Positions 53,335-64,000 of a DNA stretch of 64,000 bases are shown piece after piece. The notes under the pieces are model-generated. The model did no database searches, was not told the origin of the DNA, and was given only the letters and a program-made list of their open reading frames with translations. A program made the translations under genes and the position numbers. Positions within the stretch are counted from its first letter, which is position 1. The number at the start of each line of letters is the position of its first letter. The stretch lies in the NCBI GenBank assembly GCA_022702705.1, contig CM040428.1, forward strand, positions 96,606,805-96,670,804. The letters run 5' to 3'. The stretch is from Papilionanthe hookeriana x Papilionanthe teres. Taxonomy: Eukaryota; Streptophyta; Magnoliopsida; Asparagales; Orchidaceae.

Positions 53335-56300
53335 TGTTGACCTCATTTTTGATGAGGTCTTCTCTTCTTCTCTTTAGTACTTAGGATCTAGCCTTAGGCT
53401 TTTCCTTTGACTATCTTAGAGGACTAGAATTGGGACCCACCTTTTAGAAATTCAAACCACTTCTTAACTCCCCGCAAACTCCACAAACTCGACTATAGAC
53501 CCCTAATCACCTAGAGGGTTGAAATCAAATGTGGAATTTTAAGGATGAGTTCCTATAGGACTCTTTGGCCTTAGGACCGCCACAGGTGGCTCTGTTCAGT
53601 GAAGGGGCCGGTCGACACACACACCACACTTATACACTACACTTTCACACACCTCCTAAAACCACACTTATACCCAACTTTGACCTCCTGACTCATGTAG
53701 ATGATTCACATGGATGGTCCTTAACCCCTAAACCCTTGGCTAAGAGGGTTAGGAACAACATAGTGAATGCCTCAAATGAGTCCCTTCATGGCTCATGTGG
53801 GCTTGATATGGCTTCATGGCTCAACCAAAATGATTTCACTCCACTCAAATTCACCCAATCTTCAATTTTCCAAATTTTCAATTTTCCAAATTTTCAATTT
53901 TCCAAATTTTCAATTTTCCAAATTTTCAATTTTCCAAAATTTCAATTTTTGACCCCCGGGACCCTGCACCCGCCTAGCCTACCCAAAACCCTTGAAATTA
54001 CCCAAATTTTTCAAAATTTCCTAAATTAACCAAAATTCCTCAAAATTAATCCCAAACATTTCTACATCACTCAAATTGATCATCCATACCCAAAAATACC
54101 AAAAATTCCAAGAAAACCTCCCAATACCCTCCAAATACCCAAAATACTCCTCTTGGCCAAAAAATCCAAAAAATCAGAAAATTCCCAGAAAATTCCAGAA
54201 AATCCCAAATATTCCCAATTTCATTTTGTCCAACTGAACCATGGGCCAATTTTGTCAATTTACCCCACTTTTGTCAAAACCCCCAATTTGACCCATTTTA
54301 ACCCTAAGTGAACCCAATGTCAAACCAAACCTATCCAATTGACCCAAATTCTGGTCCAATTCAATTCTAAACTTCAATTCAACATTCCCAACACCAATCT
54401 AGACCAAATCCAAGTCCAATTTGATTGAAATTTGGATCCAATTTCACTTTTGGCCTTAAAGCCCAATTTGGACCCATGACCCAAACCTAACCCAAACTCA
54501 CCCAATTCAACTCCAATTAACCCCAAATCTTTTCTAAATCTTCCTTAGAATCCCCACAAGCATAACACTAACATGATTTGCCCAAAATTTTGACCCAAAC
54601 CCCACTCAAATTCAACCCAAAGCTAAGAGGCCCAATTTTGACCTAAACCCAAACCTAACCCAAATGGGCCCAAACCCCAAAATCAAAACCCAACCAAAGC
54701 CAAAACCTCTTTGAAACACTCCCATAAACATTTCTCAATATTGATTTTACATCAATTTCAACCCTAGCCCAACATTGGCCCAAGTTAGCCCAATTTGACC
54801 TATATTGGCCCATTTACCAAATCAACCCAAATTCAACTCAATTCAAACCCAAACCACCTCAAATTCATTTCAAATCACTCAAGATACATCCATGAGCTAA
54901 ACCCAACAATTATTTGGCCCAAGCCTTTACCAAAATTTCATCCCAAAATCCATTTTAAAAATTCAAAAGCCCACCTTCCTAAACCATTTTAAAAGCCCAT
55001 CCTTCACCACATCCAAAAGCCCAAAATCCACCCTAAAGCCCACATGACATCTCCATTTGTCACCCACTTAATTAAATCCATTACCTAAGTCCTAAATTCA
55101 TCATCAAATAATTCCAAATCAAGCCCCATACAAATTCCCATCAAAATATCAAAATTTTCTTAAATCCATTTTCATGAAATTGACTAAACTTTTTGCCAAG
55201 CCAAAGGTGAGCCATGCAAGCCATGGACAAGCCACATGAAGCCATGGAAGGCTTGACATGTGATCAAGCCATTAATGGCAAAAGGAGGGGCCCCTTTCCT
55301 AATCCTCCTTAAACCTTTTTTTACCTTAAGCATGTCACACACTAAACCATGCTTAGCCACCTCATCATGGATGGAGACCACACCATTCTTTCTTGGCTGA
55401 CCCAAGTGATCCTTTTCAGCCCAAGACCAGGCCTTGGGTGGTGAACCTAGCCCAAAACCATGGGTTGACTCATTTGAACCCAAAATGGTCTTCCCCCATT
55501 CTATTTCAATCCAAGCTCTTTACACATGGCATTTGCCAATTGCCTACACTAAACCCCAGCCACCGACCCACCCGAACAAGATGGTGACCCATGCCCGGCC
55601 GGCCACCACCGAGCCGCCGGAAAACACCATGGCCGAGAGCTCACATGTGAGCCCAACTTGGAATTCTCACCTGCTGAGCCGCCCCATCCCCGAGTGGCCA
55701 TTGGAGCTGTTCTTCTCTTGCCAAGAGCGACTGATCCCAAGCCCTAACTCTCCCTGGGAGGCCCTCCACCCTCTCCTATTTAAACTCCACCCCTCTCGGC
55801 CATGAGAGGTGCTGAAACAAACCTTAAGGAAACTCTGTCAAAATTGTTCCAGACTCCTCCCCATACACAGAGCACTTGATCCCCAGTGAGATCCCCCTGC
55901 CATTTCTTCTCTATGATCTCAATTTCAGAGTTGAAATTCCACCCAAAACCAGGACACTTCTCCACAGTGGACCAATCCTCAAATTGATTGGTTCTACACC
56001 TTTACCAGACCAAGGGAATGTGTCCACCTGCAAAAGCCCCATCTCCAGGCCACCCAGTTGCTCCAGCCTCCAAGCTTTGTGATCGGGCTTGGTCGAAATC
56101 ACATCTAGACAATTCACCACACCAGGAGACTTCATCTGGAGCTTGCTAGGATCCAATCGAAGGTGCAACAACTCTCAGATTGAAGCCACACTTCTCTGAG
56201 CAAAGGTATGAACTAATTCTTCATCCCGAGCTTCTGGAGATTCTCTATTTCAAATGCTTTAATTTCAATGCATGATAGCCATATAGATGTGTTCGTCTCT

Positions 56301-58394
56301 TCAAGACGAATCCATAGAGCATAAGAACATGAAAATCCATTGAGTATCGAGTGAGATATTAGGGATTTAGTGTGGACGGCTCTCGGGTGAGAACACTTGG
56401 GGACGATGAACGGATGCCGTTCATTTAATACACGCGCGGACGGACGGCCAGGATCGCGTCAGATCAGAAGACAGTACGAGAACCGCGGGGCCCGGGCTGC
56501 TGAGTCAGATGGCGGTGTCGAATGGGAGCGCGACGCGTGTGCTTTCGGAGATGCCGAGGATGAGTTGGCACCGCGTGGATAAATAGAAAATTAGGGTATT
56601 TTTTGATTTATTTAATTCCCTAAACTTCAAAAATTCATAACTCTGTGTAGGAAAATTAGAAAAATAAAATAAAAATACCCTCTTGCTCAGTGAACAGAGG
56701 AGAATAATGTAGAAAAGAAATCATTTAATTTCATCAAGTATTTTATTTTTTATAATTTATTTACTCTTTGCATACTTTTAATTCTCCATGCATGTATACA
56801 ATTCACCATGGCATGAGACCATGTGGCTTTTGAAGCCTCTGAATTTGGGAACATTCCCTGAATTTTCCAAAGTCACAGCCATCCCTATGAAAAGTTATTG
56901 ATTTTTCAAATTCAGAGTTACTATTTTAAGTATTTTAATTCCAATAAATAGCATGTTGTGAAATAAATTCTAGGAAAATTTGGTGATGTTCCTTATGACC
57001 GCAGGACCCTAGGAAAAATAAGTTTTGAGTTAGTTCATTTAAAACAACCCTAATCGGCTTAAACACTCAAAATGGATCTCTAATTAATTAGAGCTAACCA
57101 TACATCAAATTGACTTGAAATCAATTCTCCACCGACCTGTAGGATCAGAGGAACCCACCATAAAAATTTGAGGTCAATTGGACTTGGTTAGCCCTACTAA
57201 TTGGGTTGATTAAGCCATTTAGTCATTTTAAACTTTAAAAATTCATAACTTTCAAAATACTTTTTAAAAATTCACCAAATTTGTTTTGGAGCCTCTCTAA
57301 TATCAGGGGAATTTAAGAAAATTAAAATTTCAATTTTCTAAAAAAGTTGATTTTTAATATTATTTTAATATTTTAATAATTAAAAAATAATAAAAATCAC
57401 AAAAATAATAAAATTCACCAAAAAGTCACATTTTGAATTTTAATCACTTAGGAGCAAACCCTACATGTTTCCTAGGTCTATTTAGTGAGATATTAAATTT
57501 TAAAGCTCTAGGATAATTTTAAAATTAAAAAAATGTATTTTCTAGCATTTTCACTAAAATAATTATAATAAATCATAGAAAAATCAGAAAATTGTAAAAT
57601 TTAATTCTCTGATTTCCTTGATATCAGAGAGATTTTTGATAAATATAAAATTCATTTTTCAACATTTATTTTATTTTTAAATTAATTAACACTCCAAAAC
57701 TTAAAATAATTATAATAAAAATAATATAATTCAAAAAATCACCAAAATTGGTCCAATTGGTTCTCTGGTCATTAGGAATGTCCCCTAATTTTCTTAAGGA
57801 CAGAAACTTTCCTTTGGTCATGTTATTAAATTTTCCTTGGAAATCTCTATTTTCCACCAAAAATAATTATATAAATAAATTAAATACAGAAAAATCACAT
57901 TTTCAACTGTCATGTCTTTATTGACATATGAGTGAAGTCACATAAAAATTTCAAGTTCATTTGAGTTCAATTTAGTGAGTTATGAAATTATTAAGCTTAA
58001 AGGGTAAAGTGGTAATTAAAATTTTTAACCCTTAATTAAAACTTTAGGTTTAATAAAAAATTAACAAGTAAAATATTTGATCTTAATCTGATTTGGATGA
58101 TTGAAGTTTAAATAATTAAAGGGTAGAAACCCGTTAAACAATTTAAAATGATTAAGCCTTAATTAAATAATTGATTAAGTTTGGAAGAATAATAAAATTG
58201 GAATTATTAAAATAGGGATATTATTAGGAAGATATTTATTCTTTAATTTAAAAATCCCTAAATTAATCATCTCATTAATATTCAATTCTTAATTAAAATG
58301 ATAACTCAAATTTAAAATATTAAAAGACTTAATCATTAAACCAAAATTAAATTATTAAACTCTTTTAAAATTTTAATTAAAATAAAAAAATGAT

Positions 58395-58715
58395 AATAAA
58401 ATAAAATTAAATTAAATTAAAATAAATCAAACTAAATTAAATTAAATTAAATAAATAAATCAAATTAAAATAAATTAAACAAACAAATTAAATTAAATTA
58501 AATGAATTAAATTAAATTAAATAAACAAATTAAATTAAATTAAATCAAATTAAATTAAATTAAATAATTAAATTAAATTAAATTAAATCAAATTAAATCA
58601 AATTAAATTAAATTAAATCAAATTAAATTAAATCAAATCAAACTAAATTGAATTAAATTGAATTAAATTAAATAAAAACTCATTAAATTAAATTAAATTA
58701 AACTAAGTTGGATTA
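58395..58715. repeat. AAATTAAATTAA-type array, B 3' LTR
   Basis: Same array as 37635-37960, with small length differences. Confidence 0.85.
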
Positions 58716-60585
58716 AATATAACATCACCAAAGACATGAAGAATTCAAAATAAATCTAAAATAACTTGAACACTATTCCAAATTTAAACTCATTAATTGA
58801 AATTAAACTAAATCACAAACCATCCGAACACCAATTTACCCTCAAATGCTTTAGTCATCATAACTCCTAAACAGAATATCAAGTGAAATGTTACTTCACT
58901 TATAGGATATTCAAATGTCCTAGTTCACTGAGAAAGTTAACAAAACTTGAATCCCTGGACGATTAATTCATTTATATAATTAAATTCATTTGGACTTAAA
59001 ACAATCCTAGAAATATTGAAAAGATGTTTAAGATTATTCTTAAGCACTTCCTCAATATGATAGGACGTTTATAAGAACAATTGGACTTAATTGTTCTTTG
59101 ATGAAGAAAATCGTCCTCAAACAAAAACACAAAGAACCTAGACGTCATAGGAAATGACTAGCTATAGGATTAGGAACTTGGTAGAAAACCATAACCCTTA
59201 CCTTAGCTTTACCTAGGAATTTGCTTAAATATTCTAATTGTCTTTTAAGTGCAGCTTGGGATGACGGGAAGACCCTCCAGGTACGCTTTTATTTTATTGC
59301 AATTTACGTTATTGCAATTTATTTAACTGCATTGCACTTACTTTTCTTGCATGATAAACAACTGTTGCATGAAAACTCACACCTTTAGGATAGCCCCTAA
59401 AACTGAAACCAAAACTAAGTTAAAAGTCATTGCAAGATAAAATTCACCGCCACAACATTTCAAAATATAAAACAACTCAAAATTTAATCACAAACGTAAC
59501 ACAAAACTACAATTACAACTAAATTAAAACGTCCCGTTGGATGATCGGGAATACCTCGGATGATGTAACCTACGTGTTGCTAACGAGATTTCCCACGGTC
59601 TAAATGAAAGTGTGGAACTCATTCAGTTGAGTTTAGCAAATTCATCTGGACTAAGTGAATCCGATAAAAATAATGATGCCGGAAGGATGGAACCGTGGGA
59701 TCTTAACCGGTGTCGTTATAATCAACTTTAAGATTTGTTTTAATTAAAACATAAAAAATACTTGGAAATTAAGATTTGCTCTAAACCAAAACACTTTTCT
59801 CATCCCCTGATTTATGATTTCTAAAACTAAACCTCTGTAACAACAAGGAGCTCGGAGCATGGTGGGCAACGAAGGCCATCGTCATCAACGAAACCCGAAT
59901 CTACATCGACAAAACTTTCCTAGAATTAAATAACAAAACCATAGGACTTCGAGGTAGTTTTCCTAGTGCAACATAAATCCTCAACTCTTCGTTAGGCATT
60001 TGCATTGCAAATTAAGCCCTAACCGGTTTTAGGATTCCGAGGTAGTCGTTCGATACGACATAAACCCTCACATCTTCGAGGCTATTTGTGTGATTTTATC
60101 ATACAAATATAAGTCCTAATTAATTAAAATCGATAAGATCAAAACATTTAAATAAATATTAGGACTTTCCTAAACTCAAGCCAAACGATAGGATAGTCGG
60201 GAAATTACCGAAGTTCGCTTCGAATCTGTGATTTCTCCTACTTTTCTTCCTTTGGATTCTCAAAACAAAATGTTCCAAATTTGATCCATTCCCTATTGAA
60301 ATTCCAAATTTCAATCCCTTGAAAATCTTAAACTTTGAAATTCTTGAGAGCGAAATTATTGATTATTATCGAGAGTTTTCTTAGGTGGTTCCCATCACTT
60401 AAGATGTAATTAACTATAGTGGGCTTGCCCTTATAGGGAATTTTAAAGAACCTGTAGTAATATAAACCCCGTTTAATGTTTTCATATTAAGAGGGGAATT
60501 TTGTCGGCTTATAAAATTGGTTCGCAGACCAAACGGATGTCACAAATCTTCTAGTTTATTTAATCGAGCCCCACCGTCAAGCAGT

Positions 60586-60611
60586 GTGTCTATCCTTAGG
60601 GATAGATACAC
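60586..60611 (+). other. Conserved U5 hairpin, B 3' LTR
   Basis: Identical to 39844-39869. Confidence 0.6.
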
Positions 60612-60822
60612 GGTTTGTGGTGCGGTGCTCGTTTATATAAATTATTTGGGATGTGAGATCGGTTTAATCTCATATCTTAAAACCTTCAAATTTAAAATTA
60701 TTTTCAAAATCAAACACTACTTTTCAAAATTATTTATTTAAATTAAATTAAAAATCCGCCGACAACTTCTGTTAGGCGACCCCCCTTTTCAAAATAAAAC
60801 ACAACCTAAAAATATGCCGACA

Positions 60823-60827
60823 TGTTT
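60823..60827. repeat. Target-site duplication of B, right copy
   Basis: TGTTT, partner of 32630-32634. After it the A LTR resumes with CCATCCTG, as at 8632. Confidence 0.9.
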
Positions 60828-63800
60828 CCATCCTGTCAATTTTAATTAATTAGGACTTATAATTGCATGACATGATCAAACAAATAGCCTGGAAGATATG
60901 AGGGTTTATGTCGTACCGAACGACTACCTCGGAGTCCTAAGACCGGTTAGGGCTTAATTTACATGACATGATCATGCAAATGCCTAACGAAGAGTTGACG
61001 AATTATGTTGCACTAAGCAAACTACCTCGAAGTCCTATTGCTTGGTTATTTAAAACTAAGAAATGTTTTGTTAAAGTAGATCCGAGTTTTGCTGATGACG
61101 ATGGCCGAGCTGCCCACCATGCTCCGAGCTCCTTGTTGTTGCAGAGGTTTACTTTTAGAAGTCATAAATCAAGAGATGAGAGAAGTGTTTTGGTTTAGAG
61201 AAAATATTAAAATCCAAGTATTTTTAATATTTTAATTAAAACAAATCTTAAAGTTGTTTAAACAGAACCGATTAAGATCCCACGGTTCCGTCATCCCGGC
61301 ACCGTTATTTTCGTCGGATTCACTTAGTCCACATGAATTTGCTAAACTCAACTGAATGCGTTCTACACCTTCATTTAGACCGTGGGAAATCCCGTTAGCA
61401 ACACGTGGGTTACATCATCCGAGGTATTCCCGATCATTCAACGAGGCGTTTTAATTTAGTTGCAATTGTACTTTTGTTGTTCTGTTTGTGATTAAATTTT
61501 GAGTTGTTTTATATTTTGGAATGTTGTGGCGGTGAATTTTATCTTGCAATGACTTTTAATTTAGTTTTGGTTTCAGTTTAGGGACTATCCTAAAGGTTTT
61601 GGTTTTCATGCAACAGTCTTGTTTATCATGCAAGAAAAGTAAATTGCAACAAAGTAAATTGCAATAAAATAAAAACGTACCTGGAGGGTCTTCCCGTCAT
61701 CCCAAGCTGCACTTAAAACACATGTTAAGGAATTTAAATATTTCAACAGATACCTAGGTAAGGCTATGGGAAGGGTTTTGGTTTTCTACCAAATTCCTAA
61801 TCCTATAACTAGTCGTCTCCTATGATGTCTAGATTCTTGGTTTGGTTTAAGGATGATTTTCTTCAACAAAGAACAATTAAATTCAGTTGTTCTTCTAAAA
61901 CATCCCGTCATATTGAGGAAGTGCTTAGGACGAGTCCTAAACATCTTTTCAATACTTCTGGGATTATTTTGAGTCCAAGTAAATTTAGTTGCACAGGTGA
62001 ATTAATCATCCAGGAGTTTAGTTAAACTTTGTCTCTTGCTCAGTGAACTTAGGTATTTGATTACCTAATGAATGAAGTGACATCTCACTTAATACTCTAT
62101 TTAAGAGTTATAATAATTAATGCCTTTAAGGGCAAGTTGGTTTATTGAGAATTTTAATCAAATTTGAGTTAATGATTTAAAGTGTTTTAATTTAATTATG
62201 AGGTTTTAATTAATAATTTTATGTTTGGAATAATGCTCAAATTATTTTAGATTCAATTTAAATCCTTACACTATCAGTTATCTTAATATTTCAAATTGAT
62301 GTTCACGTTTCAAATTCACTTAGATAGAAAGAGGTGTTGAAATTATTGATATGTTTTGATTTAATTCTTAATGATTTCATTTAGGTTTGTTGTTAAATGA
62401 TTTTAATTTAATTTAATTCAATATAATTTTAATTTAATTTAACTTTATTTAATTTAATTTTAATTTAATTTTAATTTAACTTAATTTTAATTTAATTTAA
62501 TTTAATTTAATTTAATTTAATTTAATTTAATTTAATTTTAATTTAATTTAATTTAATTTAATTTTAATTTAATTTAATTTTCATTTTAATTTAATTTTCA
62601 TTTTAATTTTATTTTATTTAATTTTAATTTAATTTAATTTTAATTTAATTGTTAACTTTAGTTTAACTTTAATTTTAATTTAATTTTAAATTTTAATTTA
62701 ATTTAATTTAATTTAATTTATTTTTAGTTTTAATTTTAGTTTTAATTGTTAATTTGATTTATAATTTTAATTTTTAATTAAGAATTAAATATTATTAAAG
62801 TGACTTATTTAGGGATTTTTAAATTAAAGAATAAATATCCTCTTAATAATATCCCTATTTTAATAATTAAAATTTTAGATATGTTCTTTCCAAAACTTAA
62901 ATCATTTAATTAATTAAAATTTCATTTTGATATTTTCAAAGTGTTTAATGTGTCTCTAGCCTTTAATTTCCCTAAGTTTCAATCATCCAAGAGAAAGTTA
63001 AAATCAAATATTTTACCCCCCATTTTGATTAAACCTAAAGTTTTAATTAAGGGTCAAAATTTTTAATTACCTTTATGCCCTTTTAAGCTTATTTATTCCA
63101 TAACTCACTAAATTGAGCTCAAATAAATTTGAAATTTTATGTCACCTCACTCACATGTCAATTAAGAAATGTGATTTTTCTGAATTTAATTTATTTATAT
63201 AACTATTTTTAGTAGAAAATAAGGGTTTTCAAAGAAAATTCAACAACATGACCAAGGAAAGGTTTCTGTCCTTAAGAAAATTATGGGGTGTTTCTAATGA
63301 CTAGAGGACCACTTGGACCAATTTTGGTGATTTTTTGAATTATATTTTATTTATTATAATTATTTTGATTTTTAGAGTATTAATTAATTATAAAATAAAA
63401 TAAAAGTAAAAAATGGATTTTATATTTTTCTTAAAACTCTCTGACCCTAAGGAGTTCAGAGAAATAAATTTTTTAATTTTTTAATTTTTCTTTGATTTAT
63501 TAGAATTATTTTAGTGAAAAAGGCTAAAAACTCATTTTTTAATATTAAAAATTACATTAAGCCTTTAAAATTCAATATCTTATCCTAGGGACTTAGGAAA
63601 AAAATTTGGTTTATTCCTAAGTGATTAGGAGTCAAAATGTGATATTTTTATGATTTTTAATATTTTTGTGATTTTATTACTTTTTTAATTATTAAAATAT
63701 TAAAATATTGTGAAAAATCAACTTTTTTAGAAAATTCTAATTTTAATTTTCCTGAACTCCCCTGATATCAGAGAAGCTCCAAAACTATTTTTGTGAATTT

Positions 63801-64000
63801 TTGAAAAGTATTTTTGAAGTTATGAAATTTTAATGTTCTATTTTGCTTATGAGGCTTAATCAATCCATTTGGTGGGGTTTATCAAGTCCAATTGATTTCA
63901 AAATTTTATGTAAGGTTCCTCTAACCCTAAAGAGCAATGGAGAATTGTTTTCAAGTCAATTTGATGTGTTGTTAACCCTAATTAATTAAAGTTCATTTTA
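60828..64000 (-). repeat. Right LTR of A, part 2 (continues beyond window)
   Basis: Matches 8632 to about 11840 of the left A LTR, with about 3 percent differences in a 170-bp sample. It contains the TTTAA array (62395-62725). Roughly 3.65 kb of the LTR should lie beyond the window. No gene: open frames such as 60968-61198 have an antisense equivalent in every LTR and no recognisable product. Confidence 0.9.
62395..62725. repeat. TTTAATTTAA-type array, right A LTR
   Basis: Counterpart of 10227-10560. Confidence 0.85.

Larger units (their letters stand above)
32635..60822 (+). mobile_element. Element B: complete giant Ogre-like element with AlkB gene
   Basis: 28,188 bp: 5' LTR 32635-40083 (7,449 bp), internal 40084-53334, 3' LTR 53335-60822 (7,488 bp), flanked by TGTTT duplications, inserted into the right LTR of element A in opposite orientation. 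Same family as A: PBS, ORF1, gag, protease, RT, RNase H, second RNase H, integrase and ORF3 with AlkB domain are all recognisable. It lacks the internal duplication of A and has a different 3' tandem array. The LTRs differ at roughly 1.5 to 4 percent in two short stretches I compared. Many single-base indels and stops break every gene. Confidence 0.95.
53335..60822 (+). repeat. 3' LTR of element B, 7.5 kb
   Basis: Starts TGTTGACCTC, ends GCCGACA, matches the 5' LTR along its whole length. Terminal hairpin 53339-53359; a 16-bp repeat (CAATTTTCCAAATTTT) about five times at 53866-53945 against once in the 5' LTR; skewed U3 to about 55180; TATTTAAA 55777-55784; splice-donor-like GTATGAAC near 56206; GC-rich block 56400-56580; AT array 58395-58715; U5 hairpin 60586-60611. 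No gene supported. Confidence 0.95.
7956..64000 (-). mobile_element. Element A: giant Ogre-like element with AlkB gene
   Basis: Minus-strand Ty3/gypsy element of the Tat/Ogre type: 3' LTR 7956-15490, internal region 15491-31958, 5' LTR from 31959, interrupted by element B (32635-60822) and resuming at 60828 beyond the window. Internal order in transcription is leader, ORF1, gag, protease, RT, RNase H, second RNase H, integrase, then ORF3 with an AlkB domain, tandem repeats and PPT. A 3.27-kb segment of gag-protease is tandemly duplicated. Several stops and frameshifts make it non-functional. By comparing the two LTRs I estimate a few percent divergence, and it must predate B. Confidence 0.85.

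Overview
This window looks like nuclear heterochromatin of a flowering plant. It is built almost entirely of nested, decayed Ty3/gypsy LTR retrotransposons, and I see no intact host gene, tRNA or rRNA. The evidence is plant-type primer-binding sites (tRNA-Asp and tRNA-Arg type), Athila-like gag/protease remains, and two copies of one giant Tat/Ogre-type family. That family is recognised by its order gag, protease, RT, RNase H, second (archaeal-type) RNase H, integrase, and by its LTRs of about 7.5 kb. I cannot name the species.

Layout. 1-1680: an Athila-like gag fragment on the minus strand. 1681-7270: a plus-strand Athila-like element with one LTR, tRNA-Asp PBS, broken gag and protease and a 255-codon ORF, but no RT, RNase H or integrase and no 3' LTR. 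7271-7955: the 5' end (ORF1 start, leader, PBS) of a truncated minus-strand unit of the giant family. 7956-15490: an LTR shared by that unit and by element A. 15491-31958: the internal region of element A (minus strand). 31959-32634 and 60828-64000: the other LTR of A, split by element B and running off the window. 32635-60822: element B (plus strand, 28,188 bp), complete with two LTRs and a TGTTT target-site duplication.

The notable content is in A and B. Downstream of pol both carry an extra gene (ORF3). Its C-terminal half is an AlkB-type Fe(II)/2-oxoglutarate dioxygenase closest to plant ALKBH9/10, the family that includes RNA N6-methyladenosine demethylases. Its N-terminal half resembles the N-terminus of the element's own ORF1. 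A conserved 3' splice site lies 4 nt before the ORF3 start in both copies, so ORF3 may be made from a spliced subgenomic mRNA, as retroviral env is. The inferred system is a retrotransposon carrying its own RNA demethylase, possibly directed to its RNA or particles by an ORF1-like module. Both copies are now broken by stops and frameshifts, so function has to be tested in better-preserved family members.

Other structure includes leader hairpins, an 18-nt leader segment complementary to the polypurine-tract region, a conserved hairpin near the U5 end, an exact-unit duplication of gag-PR in A, unrelated 3' tandem arrays in A (129 bp) and B (82 bp), and a 3-kb inverted repeat created where B inserted into A. 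All comparisons were made by eye on the sequence; no alignments or searches were run.
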